Assembly (NCBI RefSeq): GCF_003522965.1
Contig: NZ_CP031513.1
Span: 1,240,001 to 1,304,000, forward strand
Reading direction: 5' to 3'
Source of the DNA: Bombilactobacillus bombi
GTDB taxonomy: Bacteria > Bacillota > Bacilli > Lactobacillales > Lactobacillaceae
DNA length: 64,000 nt
Made by a program: the position numbers and the translations under genes. How positions within the stretch are numbered: position 1 is the stretch's first letter; every line of letters starts with the position of its first letter. This document shows positions 25,746 to 34,787 of the stretch, piece after piece. The notes under the pieces were generated by a model. That model was not told the origin of the DNA and ran no database searches. It worked only from the letters and a program-made list of their open reading frames with translations.

Positions 25746-26112
25746 TGTCTTTTATCCTTTCTGCTAAGTACATTTTAATATAGTAAAAAATTTCGCCTTG
25801 ATCTAATCCCATAGCTGTTAGTGATTCATACATATCAGCAATTGTTTGTTTAATCAATTGATCTTTTAATTCATCAACTACCTGCACATTTTCGGTTACA
25901 AAGTTTCCTAACCCACGTTTGGTCACTACCACTTCTTCTTGCACTAATTCATTCACTGCTTTTTGAATGGTATTAATATTGACCTCTAACTTAACAGATA
26001 AGTCGCGGACAGACGGAATCTTAGCTCCCAAAGAATATTTACCAGCAATAATTTGCCGATTAATGATATCTTTAATTTGCAAATAGATCGGAACATTGTC
26101 TTTAAATTTCAT
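25720..26112 (-). CDS. GntR-family regulator, YtrA subfamily
   Basis: 130 residues. A GntR winged helix fills the first 70 or so residues (VPIYLQIKDIINRQIIAGKY, then KIPSVRDLSVKLEVNINTIQKA), followed by a short helical dimerisation tail rather than a ligand-binding domain. That short form is the YtrA subfamily, usually found at the head of ABC-exporter operons and often repressing its own operon. Here it is the first gene of exactly such an operon, supporting autoregulation. Nearby bacteriocin genes were not seen. Confidence 0.88.
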   Translation of the reverse strand: MKFKDNVPIYLQIKDIINRQIIAGKYSLGAKIPSVRDLSVKLEVNINTIQKAVNELVQEEVVVTKRGLGNFVTENVQVVDELKDQLIKQTIADMYESLTAMGLDQGEIFYYIKMYLAERIKDNDQSSANK

Positions 26113-26285
26113 GACATTTCCCCTCTCATCTCTGTACTACAACACTATAACACCATTATGACACTTTGCCAAGTAAAAACTGCATTATTTCCCACTTTTT
26201 CTCATTAAAAAATCACATAGTATTTACTATTAAATTATTCTCATTTTTGATATGATAGAACTATCCTAAAGAAAAGAGTGACGAC

Positions 26286-27191
26286 ATGAAACAGGGAACA
26301 ACAATTCTTACTTTAAACAATGGTTACCATTTGTGGACCCGGACAGTGGGTCAAGGAGATATTAAGTTATTATGCCTTCACGGCGGACCTGGCGGCACCC
26401 ATGAATATTGGGAAAACTTTGGTGATGAACTAGCCGATTTAGGGGTGCAGGTTTCAATGTATGACCAATTAGGCTCTTTTTATTCCGACCAACCTGATTA
26501 TAGTAATCCTGAAATTGCGGCGAAGTATTTGACTTATGATTATTTTTTAGAAGAAGTTGAAGAAGTACGGCAAAAATTAGGCCTGGATAATTTTTATTTA
26601 ATCGGTCAGTCTTGGGGTGGTTTACTAGTACAAATGTATGCCGCTAAATACGGTCAACATCTAAAAGGTGCCATTATCTCCAGTATGGTTGATGAAATTG
26701 ATGAATATGTAACCAACGTCAATCAATGCCGACTCAACACTCTAGGAGCTGACAAAGTTGCTTACATGGAAAAAATCGAACAAGAAAACCGTTTAGATGA
26801 TCCTACCTACCAAAGCTATGTTGATATTTTAAATGCTGAATATGTTGATCGTAAACAACCAGAAGCTATTCGCCATTTAGTTTCTACAATGGCAACTGAT
26901 GTGTACAATGTCTTTCAAGGCGATAATGAATTTGTGATTACGGGCAAGTTAAAAGATTGGCACTTTCGTCAGCATCTTCACGAAATCACAGTTCCCACTC
27001 TTTTAACTTTTGGGGAGCATGAAACTATGCCTCTTGCTACAGCAAAAATTATGCAACAAGAAATTCCTCATGCACGTTTAGAGACAACACCCAATGGTGG
27101 CCACCATCATATGATTGATAATGCCCCAGTTTATTTTGCACATTTGAAAAAGTTTATTCGTGATGTTGAAGCTGGAACTTTTAATGAATAA
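26286..27191 (+). CDS. pepI: Proline iminopeptidase (prolyl aminopeptidase)
   Basis: 301 residues, alpha/beta-hydrolase fold. HGGPGG near residue 32 forms the oxyanion region; the nucleophile is S109 in GQSWGG; and a histidine is present in NGGHHHM near the end. The combination HGGPG plus GQSWGG is characteristic of proline iminopeptidases (peptidase family S33). The enzyme releases N-terminal proline from short peptides in the cytoplasm, a common function in lactobacilli. It is monocistronic, with a GAAAAGAGTGA-type site before the ATG and a hairpin after the stop. Related esterases share the fold, so activity is inferred. Confidence 0.85.
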   Translation: MKQGTTILTLNNGYHLWTRTVGQGDIKLLCLHGGPGGTHEYWENFGDELADLGVQVSMYDQLGSFYSDQPDYSNPEIAAKYLTYDYFLEEVEEVRQKLGLDNFYLIGQSWGGLLVQMYAAKYGQHLKGAIISSMVDEIDEYVTNVNQCRLNTLGADKVAYMEKIEQENRLDDPTYQSYVDILNAEYVDRKQPEAIRHLVSTMATDVYNVFQGDNEFVITGKLKDWHFRQHLHEITVPTLLTFGEHETMPLATAKIMQQEIPHARLETTPNGGHHHMIDNAPVYFAHLKKFIRDVEAGTFNE

Positions 27192-27220
27192 AATTCTCAA
27201 TAATAATATTATTTTATTAC

Positions 27221-27256
27221 AAAAAAGACCGGGATAAAATTATCTCAGTCTTTTTT
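27221..27256. terminator. Bidirectional terminator between pepI and the LysR gene
   Basis: Stem of AAAAAAGAC plus further pairs with two mismatches, closing on GTCTTTTTT; A and T runs on both sides let it serve the convergent pepI and LysR transcripts. Confidence 0.85.
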
Positions 27257-27309
27257 GTAACTTATTTCTCAACGTCTTAAAACTTTTCAAGTTTAAATTG
27301 AATTAACAT

Positions 27310-28191
27310 TTAAACATTCATTTTCGATAATTCAGCTACCAATTGGGTTTCCGCTTCCGATAAAACATATTCTTGTCGCTGCACAATAGAAATATTAAAA
27401 CGTTCTGGATAAGGATCGGTAAGGTAAATTTTATGTAACTGGTCGGTTGGTAAAATTGCATCATCTGCTAATAAAGCAACTCCCAAATTTGCCCGCACCA
27501 AACCTTTAACCCAACTAATATCTGGAGCAGAATAGACAATATGAGGATTAATAGCAGCATATTTACAAAAATTTTGAAAAACTTTTAGATGCACGTATTG
27601 CGCTGTAACCCCAATAAATTGTTCATCCGCCAAGTCAGCAAAAGCAATTTGGTTTAATGAAGCCAAATGACTTTTCGGACTCACTGCAATACAAAATGGT
27701 CGTCGACCAATAATCTTAGCTTTTAAATCTGAATATGTTAAAGGTTTCGGCGAAGCCATTAAGGCCAAATCAATCTCACCATTTAAAATTTTTTTCAAAA
27801 GCGCATTAGAACCCGTTTCAGTAATTTTAATTAATGATAACAGACTTAGTTGCTGTAATTTTTCAGCCAATTGGGGCAAATAAGCAGTTCCAATAATCGG
27901 TGGTAACCCAAAGCGTATTTCTCTTTGTGCTGTTGCTGCTAGTTCCTTTTGTGTATTGGTAAGTTTCAATTGAATCGCAGTAGCACTTTGATAAAGTATC
28001 TTTCCAGCTCGAGTAACATGCAAGCGCTGATGAATACGATCGCGCTCAATCAATTTGACAGCAAATTCTTTTTCTAGACGTTTAATAGCAGCTGTAATAG
28101 TAGGTTGTGATACATGACAAGCAATTGCTGCTTCAGTAAAACTTTTTTTATCAACTAAAATTTTAAAATAATCCAAATCTCGTGTATTCAT
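27310..28191 (-). CDS. LysR-family transcriptional regulator at end of citrate operon
   Basis: 293 residues. The helix-turn-helix is at residues 1-60 (RDLDYFKILVDKKSFTEAAIACHVSQPTITAAIKRLE, shown in pieces: SFTEAAIACHVSQPTI), followed by a periplasmic-binding-like effector domain. It lies 15 bases after citG, so it is probably the last gene of the citrate lyase operon rather than an independent unit. LysR proteins commonly respond to organic acids and are autoregulated, so a second layer of control beside CitI is plausible, but the target and ligand are unknown. Confidence 0.85.
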   Translation of the reverse strand: MNTRDLDYFKILVDKKSFTEAAIACHVSQPTITAAIKRLEKEFAVKLIERDRIHQRLHVTRAGKILYQSATAIQLKLTNTQKELAATAQREIRFGLPPIIGTAYLPQLAEKLQQLSLLSLIKITETGSNALLKKILNGEIDLALMASPKPLTYSDLKAKIIGRRPFCIAVSPKSHLASLNQIAFADLADEQFIGVTAQYVHLKVFQNFCKYAAINPHIVYSAPDISWVKGLVRANLGVALLADDAILPTDQLHKIYLTDPYPERFNISIVQRQEYVLSEAETQLVAELSKMNV

Positions 28192-28206
28192 ATTGGTTCC
28201 TATTTT

Positions 28207-29058
28207 CTACAAAATTTGTTCTTGTAAAGCTAAAAAAATCGTTAAAATTAATAAATCAGCGCTACCGCCGAGACTCAAATTCTTCATTATAAAAACTTGA
28301 TTAAGTTCTTGTAAAAATTGCTTACCCGCTAATGTTTTAGCCCCACCTAAATCCAAAAAATGCCGGGCTTGTTGTTGAGCCCAAGGGATAATCTGCGGTG
28401 TTTGCGCTCTTTTAATCAAATTAGTGTCTTGTGAGTGTTGTAAAATCACCATCAAAGTATCTAGCAAACGCTCATTAAGAGTTCCTGTAGCTTGTTTCAA
28501 GGCTGGTAATGCCCAGTTAGTAACAGTAGGAAATCCTTGCTGAGCTTCACCACGAATACCAGTTAAACCATATTGCAAATAAAGACGTTGCCCTGCTGTT
28601 AAACTTTGCTTCTGCTTTAAATTTTCTGTTTGGAGATCATTTTGAGTTAACCCAACTAACATCTGTTGCACCACAAACGTAAAAGTCAATTCATTGTGTT
28701 GCTTTCGATAAGCTTGCGCCCCAACCGCAATTCCTAAAGAAAAAATGGCTCCTTTATGGGTATTAACACCCTTAGTGGCTGTTAACATCGATTGCTCAGC
28801 TTTCAAACCCCAACGACGCAATTGAACAAATAATTGAGTTAAATCATTTTTAGTAAACTGATTTCCTAACTGACTACAAGCTGTGAAGTACTCAGTCAAA
28901 CTTAAAGCACTATCAATAAATGTGAATACATCCATGTCTGGATGTGGTCCTGAAGATACTGGATCCACCAATCCCGGTTTTGGTTGTACACTGACTTCAT
29001 ATAAAAGTGATTTAAGAGCATCAGCAACCAACGGGTCAGTTATTGGTAGTTCTTTCAT
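28207..29058 (-). CDS. citG: Triphosphoribosyl-dephospho-CoA synthase
   Basis: 283 residues. N-terminal SLLYEVSVQPKPGLVDPVSSG and DMDVFTFIDSALSL are typical CitG signatures, as are GVNTHKGAIFSLGI and the C-terminal NLSLGGSADLLILTIFL. The enzyme makes the ribosylated dephospho-CoA precursor of the citrate lyase prosthetic group from ATP and dephospho-CoA. It lies 8 bases after citX. The gene is complete and of normal length. Confidence 0.93.
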   Translation of the reverse strand: MKELPITDPLVADALKSLLYEVSVQPKPGLVDPVSSGPHPDMDVFTFIDSALSLTEYFTACSQLGNQFTKNDLTQLFVQLRRWGLKAEQSMLTATKGVNTHKGAIFSLGIAVGAQAYRKQHNELTFTFVVQQMLVGLTQNDLQTENLKQKQSLTAGQRLYLQYGLTGIRGEAQQGFPTVTNWALPALKQATGTLNERLLDTLMVILQHSQDTNLIKRAQTPQIIPWAQQQARHFLDLGGAKTLAGKQFLQELNQVFIMKNLSLGGSADLLILTIFLALQEQIL

Positions 29059-29066
29059 TAAACGAG

Positions 29067-29609
29067 TTACTCCTTTATTTGAAATTCTTGCTGATATAAT
29101 CGGCTAATAGCATTCTGTAATTCAGATACTGAATGTCTGCGTGAACGTGCACACTCTTTAGCTGGCCTTTGGCAAAGAAAACATTTTCTCATTGGTAAAT
29201 CCAAATCTGAACGTGAGATTGCTCGTAAATTGGTTGTAGACAGTACATCTAAATCAAACAATCTCCCTAATGGATCACGTTCTTCAAAAACGACAGTTTG
29301 CCGCTTTATAACCTCTGCACTTTGACGACAGATCAGAAAAGCTTCATTACCAGTAGGTAAATTGTCCTCTAAAATCACTTTGATATCTGTTCCTAAGAAG
29401 TTTTCAAGACGTTGATATCCCGCAGTAAACAATTTATGCAAAGCACTATTATTTTTAATAGGACCTGGAATATTTAATTTTATATCTACTAAAGTTTGAT
29501 GAGGATATGTTTGAAGAATTTGTTGTTGAATTGCTACTCGCCGATCGCGACTTGCTAAGATATCAGTTATACTTTGTTCTAATCCACTTGTAAAAATATT
29601 TTTAACCAT
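29067..29609 (-). CDS. citX: Apo-citrate lyase phosphoribosyl-dephospho-CoA transferase
   Basis: 180 residues, the usual size. IPGPIKNN, GNEAFLICRQSAEVIKRQTV and ERDPLGRLFDLDVL form the conserved core of CitX. A cysteine cluster follows (KCFLCQRPAKECARSR). It transfers the prosthetic group made by CitG to the serine of the acyl-carrier subunit CitD. It follows the citF gene after a terminator-like hairpin, so its expression may be lower than that of the lyase subunits. Confidence 0.92.
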   Translation of the reverse strand: MVKNIFTSGLEQSITDILASRDRRVAIQQQILQTYPHQTLVDIKLNIPGPIKNNSALHKLFTAGYQRLENFLGTDIKVILEDNLPTGNEAFLICRQSAEVIKRQTVVFEERDPLGRLFDLDVLSTTNLRAISRSDLDLPMRKCFLCQRPAKECARSRRHSVSELQNAISRLYQQEFQIKE

Positions 29610-29623
29610 TATTTTCCCTTCGG

Positions 29624-29663
29624 AAAAAGGGATAGGGACAAATTATCTGTCCTCATCCCTTTT
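29624..29663 (-). terminator. Hairpin between citF and citX (partial terminator)
   Basis: A 16-bp stem with two mismatches and a 7-base loop, followed on the minus strand by five T residues. It lies between the lyase subunits and the maturation genes, which still need to be expressed, so read-through is expected. Confidence 0.7.
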
Positions 29664-29675
29664 AATGATACATAT

Positions 29676-31214
29676 TTAATCCTTCACAGCTTTAATTTGG
29701 TCAATAATTGTTCCATCACGATATTCTACTAACGCTACTGTTTGCTCAGTAAATTCTAATGGCGCTGCTTGTCCAACTTTTTTAGCGGCCATTGCTTGCA
29801 ATTCTTCAATTGTGTAAATTGGCAGCGCACTAACCTTACTCAACGCTTGCTTTAAATCTTGTCGTTTAGGATTAATTGCAATTCCATATTCAGTTACCAA
29901 AACGTCGATGGAATCTCCTGGTGTGACTACAGTCGTTACATCAGGTACAACCGTAGCAATTCTTCCTCGAACTAATGGGGCACAGATAATTGTCATTTTA
30001 GATGTAGCAGCATCTTGATGACCACCAACTGCTCCGCGAATAACACCATCAGAGCCAGACATCACATTAACATTAAACTTGGTATCAATTTCTAAAGCAC
30101 TTAAAATTGCGACATCTAATTGATCAACCATCGCACCTTTATTATCTGGATCAGCATACCAAGAGGCATCAATTTCTTGTTGATTGGCATTCTTTTGCAT
30201 GGACTCAGCTGCACCCTTATCAAAGTCTTGCACATCCATGACCTTATTAACTAATCCTTCTTCTAGTAAATCAATCATTGGCTTAGTAATGCCTCCCAAT
30301 GTAAAGGAAGCCTTAATATTTTGATTTATCATTGCTTGACGTAAGTAGCGTGTCACTGCCAAAGCAGCTCCACCAGAACCTGTTTGAAATGAAAAACCAT
30401 TTTTAAAATATGGAGAATGAACAATTACTTCATTAACTAAAGAAGCAATCTTTAATTCTTTGGGATCTTTAGTAAAACGAGTAGCCCCTGAACCAATTTT
30501 TTCTGGATCTCCCACTTGATCAACCTGAACTACATAATCGACTTGTGTTTGTTTAATTGAAGCAGGTGTATTAGGATATGGTACTAAATTATCAGTCAAC
30601 AATACTACCTTATCAGCATATTGTGCATCCATCAAAGCATAGCCAAGCGAACCAAATACTGCTTTGCCTTGCATACCATTAGCGTTTCCTAACCGATCAG
30701 AATTGGGTACTCCTAAAAAAGCCACGTCAATTTTGATATCTCCATGCTCAATCGCCCGAGCCCGATCCCCATGAGAACGAAAGATAACTGGATTTTTCAA
30801 GCCTCCGTGGGAAACAAAATCTCCCAAAGAGCCCCGCATTCCTGAGCTGGTAATATTAGTAACAGTCCCGGCCTTAATAGCTTCAATAACCACATCATTC
30901 ATTACGCCGGTTAAAGACGAAGGAGCTAGGGTTAGATTTTTAATTCCAGAATCAATAATAACTCGCATTACTTGGTTAAAAATAAAGTCACCATTACGAA
31001 AATGATGGTGAAATGAAATAGTCATACCATCTTTAACAGTTTGTTGAACAACTTTGGCAATCGAATCACACACTTTATCATTGCCAGTTGTAACATGTAC
31101 TTTTGGAGCAACACGCTGGATGTCGGGTTGACCAATATCAGTTGTCTTAAATCCTTGATAGTCTAATTGCTTTAACAAAGCTTCTGGTAATTCACGATTG
31201 ACACTATTCTTCAA
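29676..31214 (-). CDS. citF: Citrate lyase alpha subunit (citrate:acetyl-ACP transferase)
   Basis: 512 residues. The start is a TTG at 31214 placed 9 bases after AAGGAGG; it overlaps the citE stop by 11 bases. The sequence contains CoA-transferase-like stretches such as [44 protein letters not shown] and [12 protein letters not shown]. It exchanges the acetyl group on CitD for citrate, the first half of the citrate lyase reaction in the cytoplasm. The order citD-citE-citF and full length indicate an intact enzyme. Confidence 0.95.
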   Translation of the reverse strand: MKNSVNRELPEALLKQLDYQGFKTTDIGQPDIQRVAPKVHVTTGNDKVCDSIAKVVQQTVKDGMTISFHHHFRNGDFIFNQVMRVIIDSGIKNLTLAPSSLTGVMNDVVIEAIKAGTVTNITSSGMRGSLGDFVSHGGLKNPVIFRSHGDRARAIEHGDIKIDVAFLGVPNSDRLGNANGMQGKAVFGSLGYALMDAQYADKVVLLTDNLVPYPNTPASIKQTQVDYVVQVDQVGDPEKIGSGATRFTKDPKELKIASLVNEVIVHSPYFKNGFSFQTGSGGAALAVTRYLRQAMINQNIKASFTLGGITKPMIDLLEEGLVNKVMDVQDFDKGAAESMQKNANQQEIDASWYADPDNKGAMVDQLDVAILSALEIDTKFNVNVMSGSDGVIRGAVGGHQDAATSKMTIICAPLVRGRIATVVPDVTTVVTPGDSIDVLVTEYGIAINPKRQDLKQALSKVSALPIYTIEELQAMAAKKVGQAAPLEFTEQTVALVEYRDGTIIDQIKAVKD

Positions 31215-32118
31215 TGTAATTGCCCTCCTTATCCACAATCTGGGATGCTTGAGCTAACATCATTACTCGTTGAGCTCGCATCACTACAGGTCGATCAACC
31301 ATTTGACCATTCATTGAAATAACGCCAGATCCTTTAATCTTGGCTTCTTCAATAGCATTCATCACATTCTTAGCATTATCAATTTCTGCTCGAGTTGGCT
31401 CGTAAACTTTATTAACCATTGGAATTTGACGAGGATTAACTAAAGACTTACCATCAAAACCAAGTTGATGAATATATTCTGTTTCGCGATAAAATCCTTC
31501 TGGATCGTTCATATTACTAAAGACTGTATCAAATGCTGCAATACCAGCAGCACGGGCAGCATGCAAAACCATATTACGGGCAAACTGTAATTCAGCACCA
31601 TCTGGATAACGATGTGTCTTCATATCTGTTGTATAATCTTCAGCAGATAAGGCTATGCCTATCATTCGTTGTGAGGCTAAGGCAATTTGGGGAGAATTTA
31701 AGACGCCTTTGGCACTTTCAATTGCTGCCATTAAGTGAGTCGATCCTTCTTCTCGGCCAAATTTTTTCTCTGCAGCCAGCACATCTGCTTCTAGTTGGGT
31801 TACCATTTCAGCTGTTTCGGTTTTTGGCAACCGAATTACGTCAATACCAGCTTTTACCATTGCCAAAATATCATTGTGATAATAAGGAGTATCAGCACCG
31901 TTAATCCGCACAACTAATTCAGCATCCCCATAATCTTGCGTTTGTAGTGCTTCATAAACCAAATCACGGGCTGCATCTTTTTCATTCATGGAAACAGCAT
32001 CTTCTAAATCAAACATAATGGAATCAGCACCATAAATACCTGCATCTTTCACCATTGCTGGGTTATTGCCAGGTACAAACATCATGGTCCGCCGTAAACG
32101 TTCATTCATTGTAGCCAT
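31204..32118 (-). CDS. citE: Citrate lyase beta subunit (citryl-ACP lyase)
   Basis: 304 residues. [16 protein letters not shown] at the N-terminus, [11 protein letters not shown] with the acidic metal ligands, [10 protein letters not shown] and [13 protein letters not shown] are classic CitE motifs. It cleaves citryl-ACP to oxaloacetate and acetyl-ACP with Mg2+. ATG 32118 follows GGGAGG by 10 bases and lies 3 bases after the citD stop, so the longer reading frame is not used. Confidence 0.95.
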   Translation of the reverse strand: MATMNERLRRTMMFVPGNNPAMVKDAGIYGADSIMFDLEDAVSMNEKDAARDLVYEALQTQDYGDAELVVRINGADTPYYHNDILAMVKAGIDVIRLPKTETAEMVTQLEADVLAAEKKFGREEGSTHLMAAIESAKGVLNSPQIALASQRMIGIALSAEDYTTDMKTHRYPDGAELQFARNMVLHAARAAGIAAFDTVFSNMNDPEGFYRETEYIHQLGFDGKSLVNPRQIPMVNKVYEPTRAEIDNAKNVMNAIEEAKIKGSGVISMNGQMVDRPVVMRAQRVMMLAQASQIVDKEGNYIEE

Positions 32119-32120
32119 AA

Positions 32121-32414
32121 TTATAAAACCTCCCATGCTGGAGTATCGCTTGTTTGAGCAGCACGTTGTGCTGCTGCTATCGTACGTGCTTTAATTACAC
32201 AATCAAGTGCACCTTTATCAACTGCTTTAACATGAGCTGCATTGATTCCTAACTGTTCCAAGGTGGTTTGAATAACATGCTTAATTTGTGCTCCAAATTG
32301 TTTAGCAACATCCGATTCTAATTCAATCGTAATTCCAGAAGCAGCTTGGGTAATCATAATTTGAATATCGGAAGATTCTAAAGTTCCTGCTACGGCAGTT
32401 TCTTTAATTTCCAT
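32121..32414 (-). CDS. citD: Citrate lyase gamma subunit (acyl carrier protein)
   Basis: 97 residues. The N-terminus reads AGTLESSDIQI, with Ser14 at the position that carries the phosphoribosyl-dephospho-CoA group in characterised CitD proteins. Length is exactly typical. Its ATG overlaps the citC stop by 11 bases. It carries the acetyl/citryl thioester between the alpha and beta subunits. Confidence 0.95.
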   Translation of the reverse strand: MEIKETAVAGTLESSDIQIMITQAASGITIELESDVAKQFGAQIKHVIQTTLEQLGINAAHVKAVDKGALDCVIKARTIAAAQRAAQTSDTPAWEVL

Positions 32415-33456
32415 TAATTTTCATTCCTTTCTGAATTCTCACTTGTAACTGTTTTAAGTTATCTTTAATAAATTGATAAGTAGATATCGGTACTAAACTT
32501 TTAAGTTCTTTAAGATTATTTTGAGCAATCATTTGACGAACCGCAGAAGCACTGATTACTTTTTGTTGTTGATCTTGCTTTCGTTCAATTACTTTTAAGG
32601 TCACTTGTGGCGGTAATTCTTCTGCCAAAACTCGATTATAAATTGCCGTTGTAGGTGATAATGGCTCTGTTCCTACAAAACGCAGCGTAATTTGACAAGC
32701 TGGAGCAATTAAATCTCGAAAAATATGCGCGTCTAGTGTGGTTTGATATTCTGTAGTATTTTGATCAGATTTGAGAAAGTAAGCTGGAAAAGTTGCGTAG
32801 CTAACCATATAGTCGCCACCACTAACTACTATTGCATGTGGTAAATCTTGCAAGCCAGCTTGTACTAATTGTAATCGCTCAGCCGTGGAAAAAAGTGAGG
32901 CGTCAGTATTAACTACAAATACATAAACATAATCACATTGTTGCAAAGCCTGTTCAACTAAGTATCGGTGACCATAAGTGAAAGGGTTAGCGTTCATAAC
33001 GATCCCCCCAATTTTTTGTGTTGGAAGACTCTTTACTTGTGGTAATTGATCTAGATAATCATGAATATCTGGAGTTCCAGTCTCTAAAAAAGCGGCCTGG
33101 TGAGAATGTGCTAATTCATGAAAACCAACATGTTGAAAACTAGAGCTGTATTGAATTTTGGTAAAAACAAATAAATGAAAAATTTGACGTTGATATAATC
33201 TACTAGTTAATTCACTAATAATTTGATTAAATCGCGCTCCCGGAGTACTATCTAGCTGACAGACACCAACATATTTAATTACATTATGAGCTGCCGAAGC
33301 AGTGGCCACTAATTGATTATCTTCATAGAGACCTAACGTTAAGTCTAGCTGTTGAACTTCTGCTGGTGAAAAATTATTAATTCCTCGCTCCTCCAGGAAT
33401 TGTTGCCAACTATTTTTAACATCGGAAAGCTGCAAATTTAATTCAACTATCGCCAT
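32404..33456 (-). CDS. citC: [Citrate (pro-3S)-lyase] ligase
   Basis: 350 residues. An N-terminal acetyltransferase-like region is followed by a nucleotidyltransferase domain with GGIVMNANPFTYGHRYLVEQ (HxGH-type motif in variant form) and the C-terminal ISASAVRQMI. It activates citrate lyase by acetylating the prosthetic group of CitD with acetate and ATP. ATG 33456 follows GAGGC and lies 7 bases after the citM stop; an earlier in-frame ATG lacks a ribosome site. Confidence 0.93.
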   Translation of the reverse strand: MAIVELNLQLSDVKNSWQQFLEERGINNFSPAEVQQLDLTLGLYEDNQLVATASAAHNVIKYVGVCQLDSTPGARFNQIISELTSRLYQRQIFHLFVFTKIQYSSSFQHVGFHELAHSHQAAFLETGTPDIHDYLDQLPQVKSLPTQKIGGIVMNANPFTYGHRYLVEQALQQCDYVYVFVVNTDASLFSTAERLQLVQAGLQDLPHAIVVSGGDYMVSYATFPAYFLKSDQNTTEYQTTLDAHIFRDLIAPACQITLRFVGTEPLSPTTAIYNRVLAEELPPQVTLKVIERKQDQQQKVISASAVRQMIAQNNLKELKSLVPISTYQFIKDNLKQLQVRIQKGMKINGN

Positions 33457-33463
33457 AAAAGCC

Positions 33464-34624
33464 TCACTTTTGACCTTGAGAGTATTTTTGAACTGCATGA
33501 CTAACTGTTGGAACTACTCGCTCATCAAAGACGTCTGGAATAATTTGTTGTGCTGTCGGTTGAGAAATAACATTCGCTAAAGCGACTGCAACTACTTGTT
33601 GTAATTGGGCGTCAACTCGTTTTAAATTGCTGGATAATAATCCTTTAAAAAGTCCTGGAAAAGCTAAAATATTATTTACTTGATTAGGATATTTACTGGA
33701 TCCGGTGGCAATAACTGCAGCACCAGCTTGTTGGGCAACTGCTGGATCAATTTCTGGAATTGGATTAGCTAAAGCAAAAATAATAGGTTGAGTATTCATT
33801 TTTTGAACATCTTGGGATTGCAAAACATTTTTATCCGATAAACCAATAAAAACATCTTGATGTTCAATTACAGCTGCTAGTGGTTGACCTTGTAAATTAG
33901 TAGGCGTTTGCAAGAGTTTTGCTAAATTTCTTTGATAACTGTTATAATTCATATCAGTAGCAGTAATAACACCATGTTGATCAACTAAAATTAAATTTTT
34001 AATACCGATTTGATATAAAAGACGTGCAGTTGCTAAACCAGAAGCACCAACACCATTAACGACAATTTTCAAATCTGTTAGTTGCTTTTTTACTACTCGT
34101 GCGGCATTAATTAACCCCGCCAATACAACAATAGCAGTCCCCTCTTGATCATCATGATAAACCGGAATGTCCAAAACTTGGCTTAACTGCTCTTCAATTT
34201 CAAAACAGCGTGGAGCAGCAATATCTTCCAAATGAATCCCAGCAAAAGACAACGCAATGTTCTTGATAGTAGCAACTGCATCAGCAGTATCGACTTGATT
34301 TAAAGCCAACGGTATTGCATTGATATTAGCTAGATCCTTATATAGCAATGCCTTACCTTCAATAACGGGTAAACCTGCTGCAGGTCCAATATTACCTAGT
34401 CCTAAAACCGCTGTTCCGTCCGTTATTAACGCTACTAATTTACCACTCATTGTATACTTAGATTTGAGTGCTGGATGAGCTTCAATCTCTTTAGAGAGCA
34501 TTGAAACACCAGGAGTATATGCTTGTGCTAATTCTGAACGATTGGTAACTGCTAAATTGGATTTAATATCTAAAACTCCAGTATGAGCTGCATGCAATTT
34601 CAAAATATCTTCTAATTCGCTCAT
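33464..34624 (-). CDS. citM: Malic-enzyme-family oxaloacetate decarboxylase of the citrate operon
   Basis: 386 residues of the malic enzyme fold: [13 protein letters not shown] near residue 36, [14 protein letters not shown], the NAD-fold [15 protein letters not shown] and [11 protein letters not shown]. Position as the first gene of the citrate lyase operon, divergent from citI, and length match CitM of Lactococcus, a soluble oxaloacetate decarboxylase derived from malic enzyme. It would turn oxaloacetate from citrate lyase into pyruvate and CO2. True NAD-dependent malic enzyme activity cannot be excluded by sequence alone. Confidence 0.85.
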   Translation of the reverse strand: MSELEDILKLHAAHTGVLDIKSNLAVTNRSELAQAYTPGVSMLSKEIEAHPALKSKYTMSGKLVALITDGTAVLGLGNIGPAAGLPVIEGKALLYKDLANINAIPLALNQVDTADAVATIKNIALSFAGIHLEDIAAPRCFEIEEQLSQVLDIPVYHDDQEGTAIVVLAGLINAARVVKKQLTDLKIVVNGVGASGLATARLLYQIGIKNLILVDQHGVITATDMNYNSYQRNLAKLLQTPTNLQGQPLAAVIEHQDVFIGLSDKNVLQSQDVQKMNTQPIIFALANPIPEIDPAVAQQAGAAVIATGSSKYPNQVNNILAFPGLFKGLLSSNLKRVDAQLQQVVAVALANVISQPTAQQIIPDVFDERVVPTVSHAVQKYSQGQK

Positions 34625-34680
34625 TATTAGTCCCTTCTCCGTATTATAAACTTAACTTATCTTTAGTTTACTCGCGTTTT

Positions 34681-34721
34681 TTAAATTTATCAAATTAATT
34701 TAGAATTTTTGATAAATTTAA
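34681..34721. promoter_or_regulatory. Long inverted repeat in the citI-citM divergent promoter (likely CitI operator)
   Basis: A perfect 14-bp inverted repeat, TTAAATTTATCAAA at 34681-34694 pairing with 34708-34721, separated by 13 bases. It sits between the divergent citI and cit operon starts, in AT-rich DNA of the kind bound by CitI in other lactic acid bacteria. Confidence 0.6.
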
Positions 34722-34746
34722 AATATTTTTCAAATTAAAAAATAAT

Positions 34747-34761
34747 ATGTTTGACAAACAT
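34747..34761. promoter_or_regulatory. Palindrome next to the citI start
   Basis: ATGTTTGACAAACAT is a perfect 7-1-7 palindrome, 26 bases before the citI ATG. It could be a second operator for CitI or a site for another regulator. Confidence 0.5.
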
Positions 34762-34787
34762 GATTAAATTTAAGGAGAATTGCTGCT

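Noticed and set aside
31533-31904. Antisense 123-residue frame over citE
   Set aside because: It lies entirely inside citE on the opposite strand without a ribosome site or recognisable domain; it is a shadow of a real gene.
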